Shown here piece by piece: positions 1-5,037 of a stretch of DNA of 12,796 bases (its first letter is position 1; every line of letters starts with the position of its first letter). Made by a program: the position numbers and the translations under genes. Source of the DNA: an uncultured Lachnospiraceae bacterium. Its GTDB lineage: Bacteria > Bacillota_A > Clostridia > Lachnospirales > Lachnospiraceae. The DNA lies in NCBI GenBank assembly GCA_947564305.1, contig CANOBT010000151.1, positions 1-12,796 of the forward strand, written 5' to 3'. The notes beneath the pieces are model-generated. The model was not told where the DNA came from, did not search any database, and saw nothing but the letters and a program-made list of their open reading frames with translations.

Positions 1-720
1 CTGCCGATTTATGTATTGTTCTCTTCCATGTTTTTTGGAAAATATGCGATGCTGGCATGTTATTCGATGTATCTGCTTGGAATTATTGTAGCAGTGGTTA
101 CAGCTCTTGTTATATCCAAGGTGGACGGGAGCAAGGCAGAACATGCGTTGTTGATCGAATTACCGGAGTATAAAGCTCCCAATGCAAAGACCATTGCAAT
201 CTATGTGTGGGAAAAGGTCAAAGACTATTTAAGCAAGGCAGGAACAGTCATTTTTATTGCATCGATTATTATGTGGTTCCTCCTAAATTTTGGAAAGACC
301 GGATATGTGACGGATATTTCCCAGAGTTTTGGAGCGTCAGTGGGGAAGGGCATTGTACCGATTTTTGCTCCTGTGGGTCTGGGATATTGGCAGATTATTG
401 TAGCCTTAATCGCTGGAATCGCAGCGAAAGAGGTAGTAGTGTCAAGCTGCAGCGTGTTGTTTGGAATTCAAAATATTACGTCTGCAAGCGGGATGGCAGG
501 CTTTACGGAGGTTTTAGGACAGATGGGGTTTGGGATAGCCAATGCTTATGCATTAATGACCTTCTGTCTGCTGTATGTACCTTGTACGGCGACCATTGCG
601 ACCATACGGCGGGAAGTGGGAAGCAAAAGAGTGACCGCAGGAATCCTGTTATTTCAGACAGTGACCGCATGGGTGATGAGCTTCCTGGCTTATCATGTAG
701 TCGGAATGTTTGTCTCATAG
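1..720 (+). CDS. feoB: Ferrous iron transport protein B, C-terminal part (5' truncated by window)
   Basis: FeoB is the inner-membrane Fe(II) permease; the N-terminal GTPase domain would lie left of the window. The frame is open from base 1 (LPIYVLF...), so the gene is cut only by the window edge. About 239 residues of the membrane domain are visible. They include the conserved block before the second half of the channel (ELPEYKAP, then WEKVKDYLSKAGTVIF), a hydrophobic segment (ASIIMWFLLNF), the AGIAAKEVVVSS motif typical of FeoB, and the late CLLYVPCTATIATIRRE segment, where FeoB usually has a Cys-containing helix. The stop is TAG at 718-720. The last 28 bases overlap the 3' end of the leftward truA-like gene. 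The probable terminator is the hairpin at 932-959, inside that opposite gene. The family assignment is from motif recognition and I consider it secure. Confidence 0.93.
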   Translation: MPIYVLFSSMFFGKYAMLACYSMYLLGIIVAVVTALVISKVDGSKAEHALLIELPEYKAPNAKTIAIYVWEKVKDYLSKAGTVIFIASIIMWFLLNFGKTGYVTDISQSFGASVGKGIVPIFAPVGLGYWQIIVALIAGIAAKEVVVSSCSVLFGIQNITSASGMAGFTEVLGQMGFGIANAYALMTFCLLYVPCTATIATIRREVGSKRVTAGILLFQTVTAWVMSFLAYHVVGMFVS

Positions 721-1451
721 CGGGTACAGCTTAAGGATAAGGCATGTGAGGGCGCAGGCTTGCTGGCATTTTCCCGGTTAGAGAGAATGCCGGGAATGCA
801 TTCACTGGTGCGTATGCCAAGCCCGATATCCAGAAGGGTGCCAATTATCAGGCGGGGCATCAGGTGGAGGAATCCAGTAGTTTCCAGAAGAATCTGAACG
901 TTTCCCTCTGACGGACATAGAATTTCAGCTGAAAGCACAGTTTTTTCTGTGCTTTTTTTCTTCTTTCCGGAAGAAAAACCAGAGAAATCCCAAGTACCGA
1001 TAAGGGCAGAGGCACCTTGAGACATGGCGTTGATATCTAATGCTTGTGGAACGTGAAGCGTATATTTCCTGCAAAAGACATCAGGTACTGTACAAGCCTG
1101 GATATAGTACGTATAAGTCTGAGAAATACAGTTCAAGGCAGCGTGGAAGCGCTCCGGAACTTCTTGAGCAGACAGAATAGCGATATCCTGCGGCAGATAT
1201 TGATTTAAGGCATGTTGGAATTCAGAGGCCGAGAGGACGGAGTTTGTTTTAAAATTTATGGTCTGGCAGGATGCATGGACACCTGGTTCTGTGCGGGCGG
1301 CACAGAACAAATCGATAGGCTCTCCGGTCATTCGGCAGAGCGTATCTGTGATTTTGCCGCAGATGGTATTGGAGCCGCCTTTCTTGCCAAGATTCTGCCA
1401 GCCCTGGTAATTTGTACCGTCGTATTCTAAAGTCAGTTTGATATTTTTCAT
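693..1451 (-). CDS. truA: TruA-like tRNA pseudouridine synthase, Glu variant at the catalytic motif
   Basis: TruA converts U38-40 of tRNA anticodon stems to pseudouridine. The 252-aa protein has the TruA opening (MKNIKLTLEYDGTNYQGWQ), an RTxxGVHA block at residues 53-60, the TYTYYI strand near 112-117, and the late FLHLMPRLIIGTLLDIG segment at 194-210. Length matches the family. In characterised TruA the catalytic block reads RTDAGVHA; here it is RTEPGVHA, so the essential Asp position is Glu55 (codon GAA). The gene is therefore either a divergent paralogue with altered chemistry or an inactive RNA-binding relative. The start at 1451 was chosen over the longer frame to 1523 because GGAGG (1461-1465, opposite strand) sits 9 bases upstream and the TruA homology begins there. 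Its 3' end overlaps feoB by 28 bases. It may be expressed with the leftward hypothetical pair or from a weak promoter near 1508-1537. Confidence 0.85.
   Translation of the reverse strand: MKNIKLTLEYDGTNYQGWQNLGKKGGSNTICGKITDTLCRMTGEPIDLFCAARTEPGVHASCQTINFKTNSVLSASEFQHALNQYLPQDIAILSAQEVPERFHAALNCISQTYTYYIQACTVPDVFCRKYTLHVPQALDINAMSQGASALIGTWDFSGFSSGKKKKSTEKTVLSAEILCPSEGNVQILLETTGFLHLMPRLIIGTLLDIGLGIRTSECIPGILSNRENASKPAPSHALSLSCTRYETNIPTT
932..959 (+). terminator. Intrinsic terminator facing right, inside truA; probable feoB terminator
   Basis: AAAGCACAG (932-940), a T6 loop, then CTGTGCTTT continuing into a run of seven T (953-959). This gives a perfect 9-bp stem followed by a U-tract on the plus strand. 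On the minus strand the hairpin lacks a long U-tail. It lies 212 bases past the feoB stop, within codons for the KKKKSTEKTV stretch of the opposite TruA-like protein. Confidence 0.8.
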
Positions 1452-1473
1452 GCTGAATTGCCTCCGCAAATTT

Positions 1474-1499
1474 GCGTCTGTGGACAAAGACGCTTTTTT
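1474..1499 (+). terminator. Hairpin plus T6 facing right, in the truA leader
   Basis: GCGTCT (1474-1479), an 8-base loop, AGACGC (1488-1493), then TTTTTT (1494-1499). The form is that of a plus-strand intrinsic terminator, which would stop any rightward read-through that escapes the feoB terminator. On the minus strand the same stem lies in the truA leader just upstream of its ribosome binding site. Which strand it serves cannot be decided from sequence. Confidence 0.5.
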
Positions 1500-1507
1500 A
1501 TGATTAG

Positions 1508-1537
1508 AGTATACAAAAAACAAGCATGAAAAACAAT
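1508..1537 (-). promoter_or_regulatory. Weak candidate promoter for truA
   Basis: Reading leftward, TATACT (opposite of 1508-1513) is preceded by an 18-base spacer and TTGTTT. The -10 is good but the -35 matches only the TTG. Transcription would start just upstream of the leader hairpin. The gene could instead be read through from the hypothetical pair upstream. Confidence 0.3.
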
Positions 1538-1551
1538 AGGAATCTGCTTTG
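1515..1551 (-). terminator. Weak candidate terminator after the hypothetical pair
   Basis: Reading leftward, a CAAAGCA arm (1545-1551) can pair with TGCTTG (1521-1526) across a long loop, with one bulge, followed by six T (opposite of 1515-1520). The stem is short and the loop long, so termination may be partial. Confidence 0.25.
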
Positions 1552-1563
1552 TATTTGACGGCA

Positions 1564-1848
1564 CTACTTCTGGTTCATTTGAATCAGTGAGGTGACCATT
1601 TGGATGGATTTATCGATCTGATCTTGCTCTTCTTTTGATTTCCCTTCTTTTAATAATTCGAGGATCAGGCTGATTTCTTCCTGAGAAAATTGGATTTTTT
1701 GTTTGTTGGCACTGGTAATGAGCGCCATCATGATTGGGGCAAGTTCTTTGCCCGATTTTCCGGAAACCTGTGAGGCTGCCTTCTGGATCAGATTAAGTTT
1801 TATCGGGTCCATGTTTTTCAGCATAGGGTTGTTAATCCATTCATTCAT
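1564..1848 (-). CDS. Conserved-looking hypothetical protein, 94 aa, helical
   Basis: Function not recognised. The protein is short, soluble-looking and predicted mostly helical: an N-terminal MNEWINNPMLKNMDPIKL stretch, a Lys/Ser-rich AASQVSGKSGKEL turn, then amphipathic helices (APIMMALITSANKQ; FSQEEISLILELLKEG) and a C-terminal charged helix. There is no signal peptide or membrane segment. I chose the start at 1848, not the longer frame to 2067, because that extension runs through the preceding gene in another frame. The start codon overlaps the stop of the upstream gene within ATGAATGA, so the two are translationally coupled. AGGA lies 12 bases upstream of the ATG, somewhat far. It probably acts with the 235-aa product of the overlapping gene. 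I believe similar proteins occur in other Lachnospiraceae, but that is from memory and unverified. Confidence 0.75.
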   Translation of the reverse strand: MNEWINNPMLKNMDPIKLNLIQKAASQVSGKSGKELAPIMMALITSANKQKIQFSQEEISLILELLKEGKSKEEQDQIDKSIQMVTSLIQMNQK

Positions 1849-2548
1849 AATTGATATCATTCCTTTCTTTATTTGAAGTGTCAGAGAATGTTGTTTCTGA
1901 TGTGTCCGATGAAATATCAATGGAAAAATTACTTTCCTGCGTATTGGAAATATCAGTCTCAGAAAAAGTAGTTTCTTGTGCTTGTAGAGCGTCATCATCA
2001 TTCGAAGATTCGGGCGATGTTTCTTCGGATTCTTCCGGTTGTGAGAACATCGTTTGATATGTTTCAAACATTTCCTGCTGCTCCGGAGAAAGCATTCCCA
2101 TGACCAGATTCATGGGATTAAACCCACTGCCAAAGCTGCCGGGTTTATTGGGATTTGTAGAGCTATCTTGGTGCTCCTTTGGATCGGCATCAGAATCTAC
2201 ACTGGAATCAGAGAATGCCTGCATCATCTGTACCATATCCATTATATTCATCATATTGTGAAAGGTGTTGATCATCTCCGCCTGCTCCGGTGGAAGGTAG
2301 GGAGAAATTTCCTCTAGCATATCCAGTGGGGATGAGAATTTACTTGAAAAATTCTGGCTGTGTATGGAATTTTTTTGCTGCTGAAAATATTCCATGGTAT
2401 GCTGCAATTCAATTACTTTGATGAGTATTCCCAATGCCGGTTGTGAGGCGGCAGGAGTGTACGGAAGAAGCAGCTTCAAAGTATGAAGTTCATTGGGGAC
2501 TGTCCATTCATCAAATGGAGTCATTGGTCTTGGCGGTTTCTTTTCCAT
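1841..2548 (-). CDS. Hypothetical protein, 235 aa, Met-rich helical with acidic Ser/Thr tail
   Basis: Function not recognised. Residues 1-60 contain a Pro-rich start (KKPPRPMTPFDEW) and a hydrophobic helix (LKLLLPYTPAASQPALGILI). Two related motifs follow, YLPPEQAEMINTFHNMMN near 84-101 and MLSPEQQEMFETYQTMFS near 152-169, sharing LxPEQxEMxxTxxxM. The segment between them is Met-rich, then Ser/Asp/Pro-rich. Residues 170-228 are low complexity, acidic and Ser/Thr-rich, with ETTFSET and ETTFSDT repeated. There is no signal peptide or true membrane helix. The ATG at 2548 is preferred over the GTG at 2554 because AGGA abuts the GTG but lies 6 bases before the ATG. It overlaps the 94-aa gene downstream by 8 bases and is first in the leftward pair. 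A structural or scaffold role is conceivable but unsupported. Confidence 0.75.
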   Translation of the reverse strand: MEKKPPRPMTPFDEWTVPNELHTLKLLLPYTPAASQPALGILIKVIELQHTMEYFQQQKNSIHSQNFSSKFSSPLDMLEEISPYLPPEQAEMINTFHNMMNIMDMVQMMQAFSDSSVDSDADPKEHQDSSTNPNKPGSFGSGFNPMNLVMGMLSPEQQEMFETYQTMFSQPEESEETSPESSNDDDALQAQETTFSETDISNTQESNFSIDISSDTSETTFSDTSNKERNDINYE

Positions 2549-2749
2549 AGGCACTCCTGATTTTAACGTTGTATATGTATATGACAGAAATGGAGAGAAT
2601 ATGTCAGAGCAGAATAGGTTTCAAGGGACGTTTCATTTGATGTATCATATAATAGTAGAGAATAATTAAGTATACCCGAAGGGCGTCCTGTAACCAATGT
2701 CTTTCAGACTGCGGATTTCGTCCGGTAAGGTATTATAAGGCGAACATGT

Positions 2750-2902
2750 ATGAGATCAAAATTAATTATTGATGGAAATGCAGTCTATGAGATAGACGAA
2801 GATTGTATACGGAGAAAGAATAGAGAAGAAGCTCGCGATATAGAAACGGAGTTGGAAGAACAGACAGATGAGAAGAAAGAAAAAAGAATGAATAAGGAAT
2901 GA
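2750..2902 (+). CDS. Small charged hypothetical protein, 50 aa
   Basis: An open frame from ATG 2750 to TGA 2900-2902 encodes a 50-residue protein. It begins MRSKLIIDGNAVYEIDEDC and then becomes a highly charged Lys/Glu/Arg helix to the end. AAGG (2737-2740) lies 9 bases upstream of the start. The beta-strand-like LIIDGNAVYEIDE start followed by a charged helix looks like real protein rather than chance, and no overlapping frame on either strand is a better candidate. It is divergent from the hypothetical pair at 2548. A TATAAT at 2648-2653 could be its -10, but no convincing -35 precedes it. Function not recognised. Confidence 0.6.
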   Translation: MRSKLIIDGNAVYEIDEDCIRRKNREEARDIETELEEQTDEKKEKRMNKE

Positions 2903-2924
2903 AAGGTACTGGTAAAGGAGAGAA

Positions 2925-2975
2925 ATGAATACAAAGATTGTCATTGGCAGTCTTTGTATATATCATGGTATATAG
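2925..2975 (+). other. Possible 16-aa peptide ORF with strong ribosome binding site
   Basis: AAAGGAG (2914-2920) sits 4 bases before an ATG that opens MNTKIVIGSLCIYHGI and a TAG stop. It follows the 50-aa gene by 22 bases and ends one base before a strong hairpin. It could be a leader peptide, the remnant of a decayed gene, or chance. Confidence 0.3.
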
Positions 2976-2976
2976 G

Positions 2977-3007
2977 ATATCCCCGGTACAATTCGCACCG
3001 GGGATAT
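2977..3007. terminator. 11-bp perfect hairpin between convergent small genes
   Basis: ATATCCCCGGT (2977-2987), a 9-base loop, and ACCGGGGATAT (2997-3007). It lies between the rightward 50-aa gene and the 3' end of the leftward Cys/Gly gene, the right place for a shared bidirectional terminator. Neither side has a clear T-run, so it may be a weak terminator or an mRNA 3'-end stabiliser. Confidence 0.5.
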
Positions 3008-3033
3008 TTGAGTCAGAACTTATTTCAGAAGAA

Positions 3034-3264
3034 TCAGCATCCGCAGCCATTGCCGCATCCGCCGCAGAAGATCAGAAGCAAGATGATCCACAGGCAGCTG
3101 TCATTTCCGCATCCACAGCCATCACCCATTCTGCCGTTGCCGCCGCAACCGCCACAGAAGATGAGCAGCAGGATGATCCAAAGACAAGAATTGTTGCCGC
3201 TGTTACCAAAGAGACCTCCGTTTTCACATCCGCATCCACAGTTTGTTGCGCTTAAATCACTCAT
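3034..3264 (-). CDS. Small Cys/Gly-rich protein with duplicated hydrophobic module
   Basis: A 76-residue protein with 13 Cys and many Gly. It consists of an N-terminal MSDLSATNCGCGCENGG stretch, then two copies of an 18-residue module, NNSCLWIILLLIFCGGCG at 24-41 and NDSCLWIILLLIFCGGCG at 54-71, each followed by Gly/Cys-rich spacer. Modules differ by one residue. The hydrophobic core (LWIILLLIF) is shorter than a standard transmembrane helix. There is no signal peptide. The start at 3264 has GGAGG 9 bases upstream, and a good promoter lies further upstream (3300-3328). Small Cys/Gly proteins of this appearance are common in Lachnospiraceae and are often annotated as high-cysteine or YjcZ-like; their function is unknown to me. 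Metal binding, membrane association or a spore/surface role are guesses. The Ala-rich frame on the opposite strand is a shadow of the GC-rich Cys/Gly codons. Confidence 0.8.
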   Translation of the reverse strand: MSDLSATNCGCGCENGGLFGNSGNNSCLWIILLLIFCGGCGGNGRMGDGCGCGNDSCLWIILLLIFCGGCGNGCGC

Positions 3265-3299
3265 TCTTGATATCCTCCAAATTGATTGTTTACAGTTTC

Positions 3300-3328
3300 A
3301 TAATATGTATGAGAAAGAAATGTGTGAA
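3300..3328 (-). promoter_or_regulatory. Promoter of the Cys/Gly-rich gene
   Basis: Reading leftward: TTCACA (opposite of 3323-3328), a 17-base spacer, TATTAT (opposite of 3300-3305). Each hexamer has one mismatch to the housekeeping consensus. The predicted transcript starts about 30 bases before the GGAGG/ATG of the gene. Confidence 0.65.
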
Positions 3329-3334
3329 TACTTT

Positions 3335-3351
3335 TTGAAAATTATTTTCAA
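3335..3351. promoter_or_regulatory. Perfect 8-1-8 palindrome resembling a Fur-family box
   Basis: TTGAAAATTATTTTCAA is a perfect palindrome around one central base. Its inner 15 bases read TGAAAATnATTTTCA, against the known Fur-family 7-1-7 core TGATAATnATTATCA. It lies 6 bases upstream of the -35 of the leftward Cys/Gly gene. A Fur, PerR or Zur operator is the natural reading, although AT-rich palindromes can arise by chance. Confidence 0.45.
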
Positions 3352-3446
3352 GGGTCTCAAAGAAACTGCTGATTTGGGCCGCAGGCCTTTAAAATAGAAG
3401 GATTCACGTCGGTAAAAGTTCATATCAAACAGTCAACAATACTTTA

Positions 3447-3513
3447 TTGCACTGAATCGAAACTACGTTAAAATAATAAAATGGTTGACGAATTGTCGAA
3501 AATTATATACAAT
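3447..3513 (+). promoter_or_regulatory. Promoter(s) of the aminotransferase gene
   Basis: The main one is TTGACG (3485-3490), a 17-base spacer, TACAAT (3508-3513), close to consensus. A second, weaker candidate is TTGCAC (3447-3452), 16 bases, TAAAAT (3469-3474). The main promoter lies inside the longest possible reading frame, which supports the downstream ATG at 3560 as the real start. Confidence 0.75.
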
Positions 3514-3559
3514 ATCAAACGGTAACGAATTGGTGAGTAAAATTTTGGAGGTTGAGATT

Positions 3560-4846
3560 ATGCCGGCATACAAAGAGTTGGGCGTGGAAGAACTGGAAGC
3601 ATTAAAGAAAGAACTGGAACAGGAGTTTGAAGCGGTTAAGGCAAAAAAACTGAATCTGGATATGTCCAGGGGAAAACCGTCAACAGAGCAGCTCAATCTG
3701 TCCATGGCGATGATGGACGTACTGCACAAAGAATCGGATATGATTTGCGAGGAGGGCGTTGACTGTAGGAATTATGGGGTATTAGACGGAATTAAGGAAG
3801 CAAAGCAGCTTCTGGCGGATATGATGGAGGTTCCAAAGGATAATATCATCATTTTCGGAAATTCCAGTCTGAATGTGATGTATGATATGATATCACATGC
3901 TATGACACATGGTGTTATGGGAAGTACGCCTTGGGCAAAGCTGGATAAAGTCAAGTTCTTATGTCCGGTTCCAGGATATGACCGGCATTTTACGATTACA
4001 GAACATTTTGGGATTGAGATGGTGAATGTTCCGATGACTCCAACCGGACCGGATATGGATATCGTGGAGAAATTAGTGGCAGAAGATGAGACAATCAAAG
4101 GAATCTGGTGTGTTCCGAAATATTCGAATCCCCAGGGGATTACTTATTCGGACGAGACGGTTCACCGCTTTGCCTGCCTGAAACCGGCAGCGAAGGATTT
4201 CCGTATTTATTGGGATAATGCATATGGTATCCATCATCTGTATGAGGACAAGCAGGATTATCTGATTGAGATTTTAATGGAATGTAAAAAAGAGGGAAAT
4301 CCGGATTTGGTATATAAATTCGCCTCTACTTCCAAGATTAGTTTTCCTGGTTCCGGTATTGCAGCTTTTGCGGCATCCGATGCAAACCTGGTGGAGATTC
4401 GAAAGCAGATGCAGGTACAGACCATCGGTCACGATAAGGTGAACCAGCTCCGTCATGCCAGGTTTTTCGGTGACATTTCCGGCATGGTACAGCATATGAA
4501 GAAGCATGCAGAGATATTGAGACCAAAGTTTGAAACAGTTTTGGAGACATTGGAGAGAGAGCTGGGAGGACTGGAGATTGGCTCGTGGATTGCACCGCGG
4601 GGCGGATATTTCATTTCCTTTGATTCGATGGAAGGCTGCGCAAAGGCCATTGTTGCAAAGGCAAAGGAAGCAGGACTGGTGATGACAGGCGCCGGTGCGA
4701 CCTACCCTTATGGAAAGGACCCGAAGGACAGCAACATTCGAATCGCACCTTCTTATCCGACTTTGGAGGAGCTGAAGGTAGCAGCAGAGATTTTTGTACT
4801 TAGTGTAAAATTAGTAAGTATTGACAAATTACTTGGAAATCTATAA
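3560..4846 (+). CDS. Class I PLP-dependent aminotransferase (aspartate aminotransferase-like, MocR/alanine-glyoxylate type)
   Basis: A 428-aa fold-type I aminotransferase, probably transferring the amino group of aspartate or another amino acid to a 2-oxo acid in the cytoplasm. Seen features: SRGKP at 36-40 in the N-terminal substrate region, FGNSSLNVMYD (99-109) for cofactor phosphate binding, Tyr140, YSNPQG at 188-193 carrying the conserved Asn, Asp219 in WDNAYG (pyridine nitrogen), the PLP-binding Lys259 in STSKISFPGSG, and Arg395 in SNIRIAPS (substrate carboxylate). All key residues are present. The start at 3560 has GGAGG 8 bases upstream; the 25-residue extension in the longer frame overlaps the promoter. 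A terminator follows at 4864-4889, so it is monocistronic. The family resembles the Corynebacterium-type AspT group rather than classical AspC. The exact substrate cannot be read from sequence. Confidence 0.9.
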   Translation: MPAYKELGVEELEALKKELEQEFEAVKAKKLNLDMSRGKPSTEQLNLSMAMMDVLHKESDMICEEGVDCRNYGVLDGIKEAKQLLADMMEVPKDNIIIFGNSSLNVMYDMISHAMTHGVMGSTPWAKLDKVKFLCPVPGYDRHFTITEHFGIEMVNVPMTPTGPDMDIVEKLVAEDETIKGIWCVPKYSNPQGITYSDETVHRFACLKPAAKDFRIYWDNAYGIHHLYEDKQDYLIEILMECKKEGNPDLVYKFASTSKISFPGSGIAAFAASDANLVEIRKQMQVQTIGHDKVNQLRHARFFGDISGMVQHMKKHAEILRPKFETVLETLERELGGLEIGSWIAPRGGYFISFDSMEGCAKAIVAKAKEAGLVMTGAGATYPYGKDPKDSNIRIAPSYPTLEELKVAAEIFVLSVKLVSIDKLLGNL

Positions 4847-4863
4847 GGAACTGTAAGAAATTG

Positions 4864-4889
4864 AGGGCTGATTCGTCAGCCCTTTTTTT
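4864..4889 (+). terminator. Intrinsic terminator of the aminotransferase gene
   Basis: AGGGCTGA (4864-4871), TTCG loop, TCAGCCCT (4876-4883) and a T-run to 4889. An 8-bp stem with a stable tetraloop and seven T makes this a textbook terminator, 17 bases after the stop. Confidence 0.95.
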
Positions 4890-4982
4890 GATTGCGCGCC
4901 CGACGGCGTACGTTTCTATTTACATCTGGAAATACTTCTAGCGAACGGAAAGCCTCCATAGGGTGCGGTATATTTTCGTTAT

Positions 4983-5012
4983 TTGTCAGCTTTTTCGTGC
5001 ATAAGCTATATC
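4983..5012 (+). promoter_or_regulatory. Candidate promoter of the M23 peptidase gene
   Basis: TTGTCA (4983-4988), an 18-base spacer, TATATC (5007-5012), about 25 bases before the start codon. The overlapping CATAAGCTA (5000-5008) also fits a sigma-K-like -10 (CATAnnnTA), but I see no matching -35, so the sigma factor is undecided. I see nothing else in the 4890-4982 gap. Confidence 0.35.
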
Positions 5013-5037
5013 AGAGTGTGAGATGAGGAGTATAGAA

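Noticed and set aside
207..734. 175-aa plus-strand frame overlapping feoB
   Set aside because: Cys/Arg/Trp-rich out-of-frame reading of feoB, which has clear family motifs.
1849..2067. 73-residue N-terminal extension of the 94-aa hypothetical protein
   Set aside because: It overlaps the 235-aa gene in another frame and its sequence (Lys/His/Phe-rich) looks like an out-of-frame reading.
2561..2680. Sigma-E/K-like -10 sequences (CATATACA) upstream of the hypothetical pair
   Set aside because: Spacing or the last -10 base does not fit the consensus; AT-rich sequence makes such partial matches common.
2938..3255. Plus-strand Ala/Thr-rich open frame and an overlapping His/Pro-rich frame opposite the Cys/Gly gene
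   Set aside because: Shadows of the repeated Gly/Cys codons on the minus strand. They lack ribosome binding sites, while the minus-strand gene has GGAGG, a promoter and a selection signature.
3367..3393. GGCC-GCA-GGCC mini-hairpin upstream of the aminotransferase
   Set aside because: A 4-bp stem followed by TTTAAAA is too weak to call.
3485..3559. 25-residue N-terminal extension of the aminotransferase
   Set aside because: The region contains the near-consensus promoter, and GGAGG precedes the ATG at 3560.
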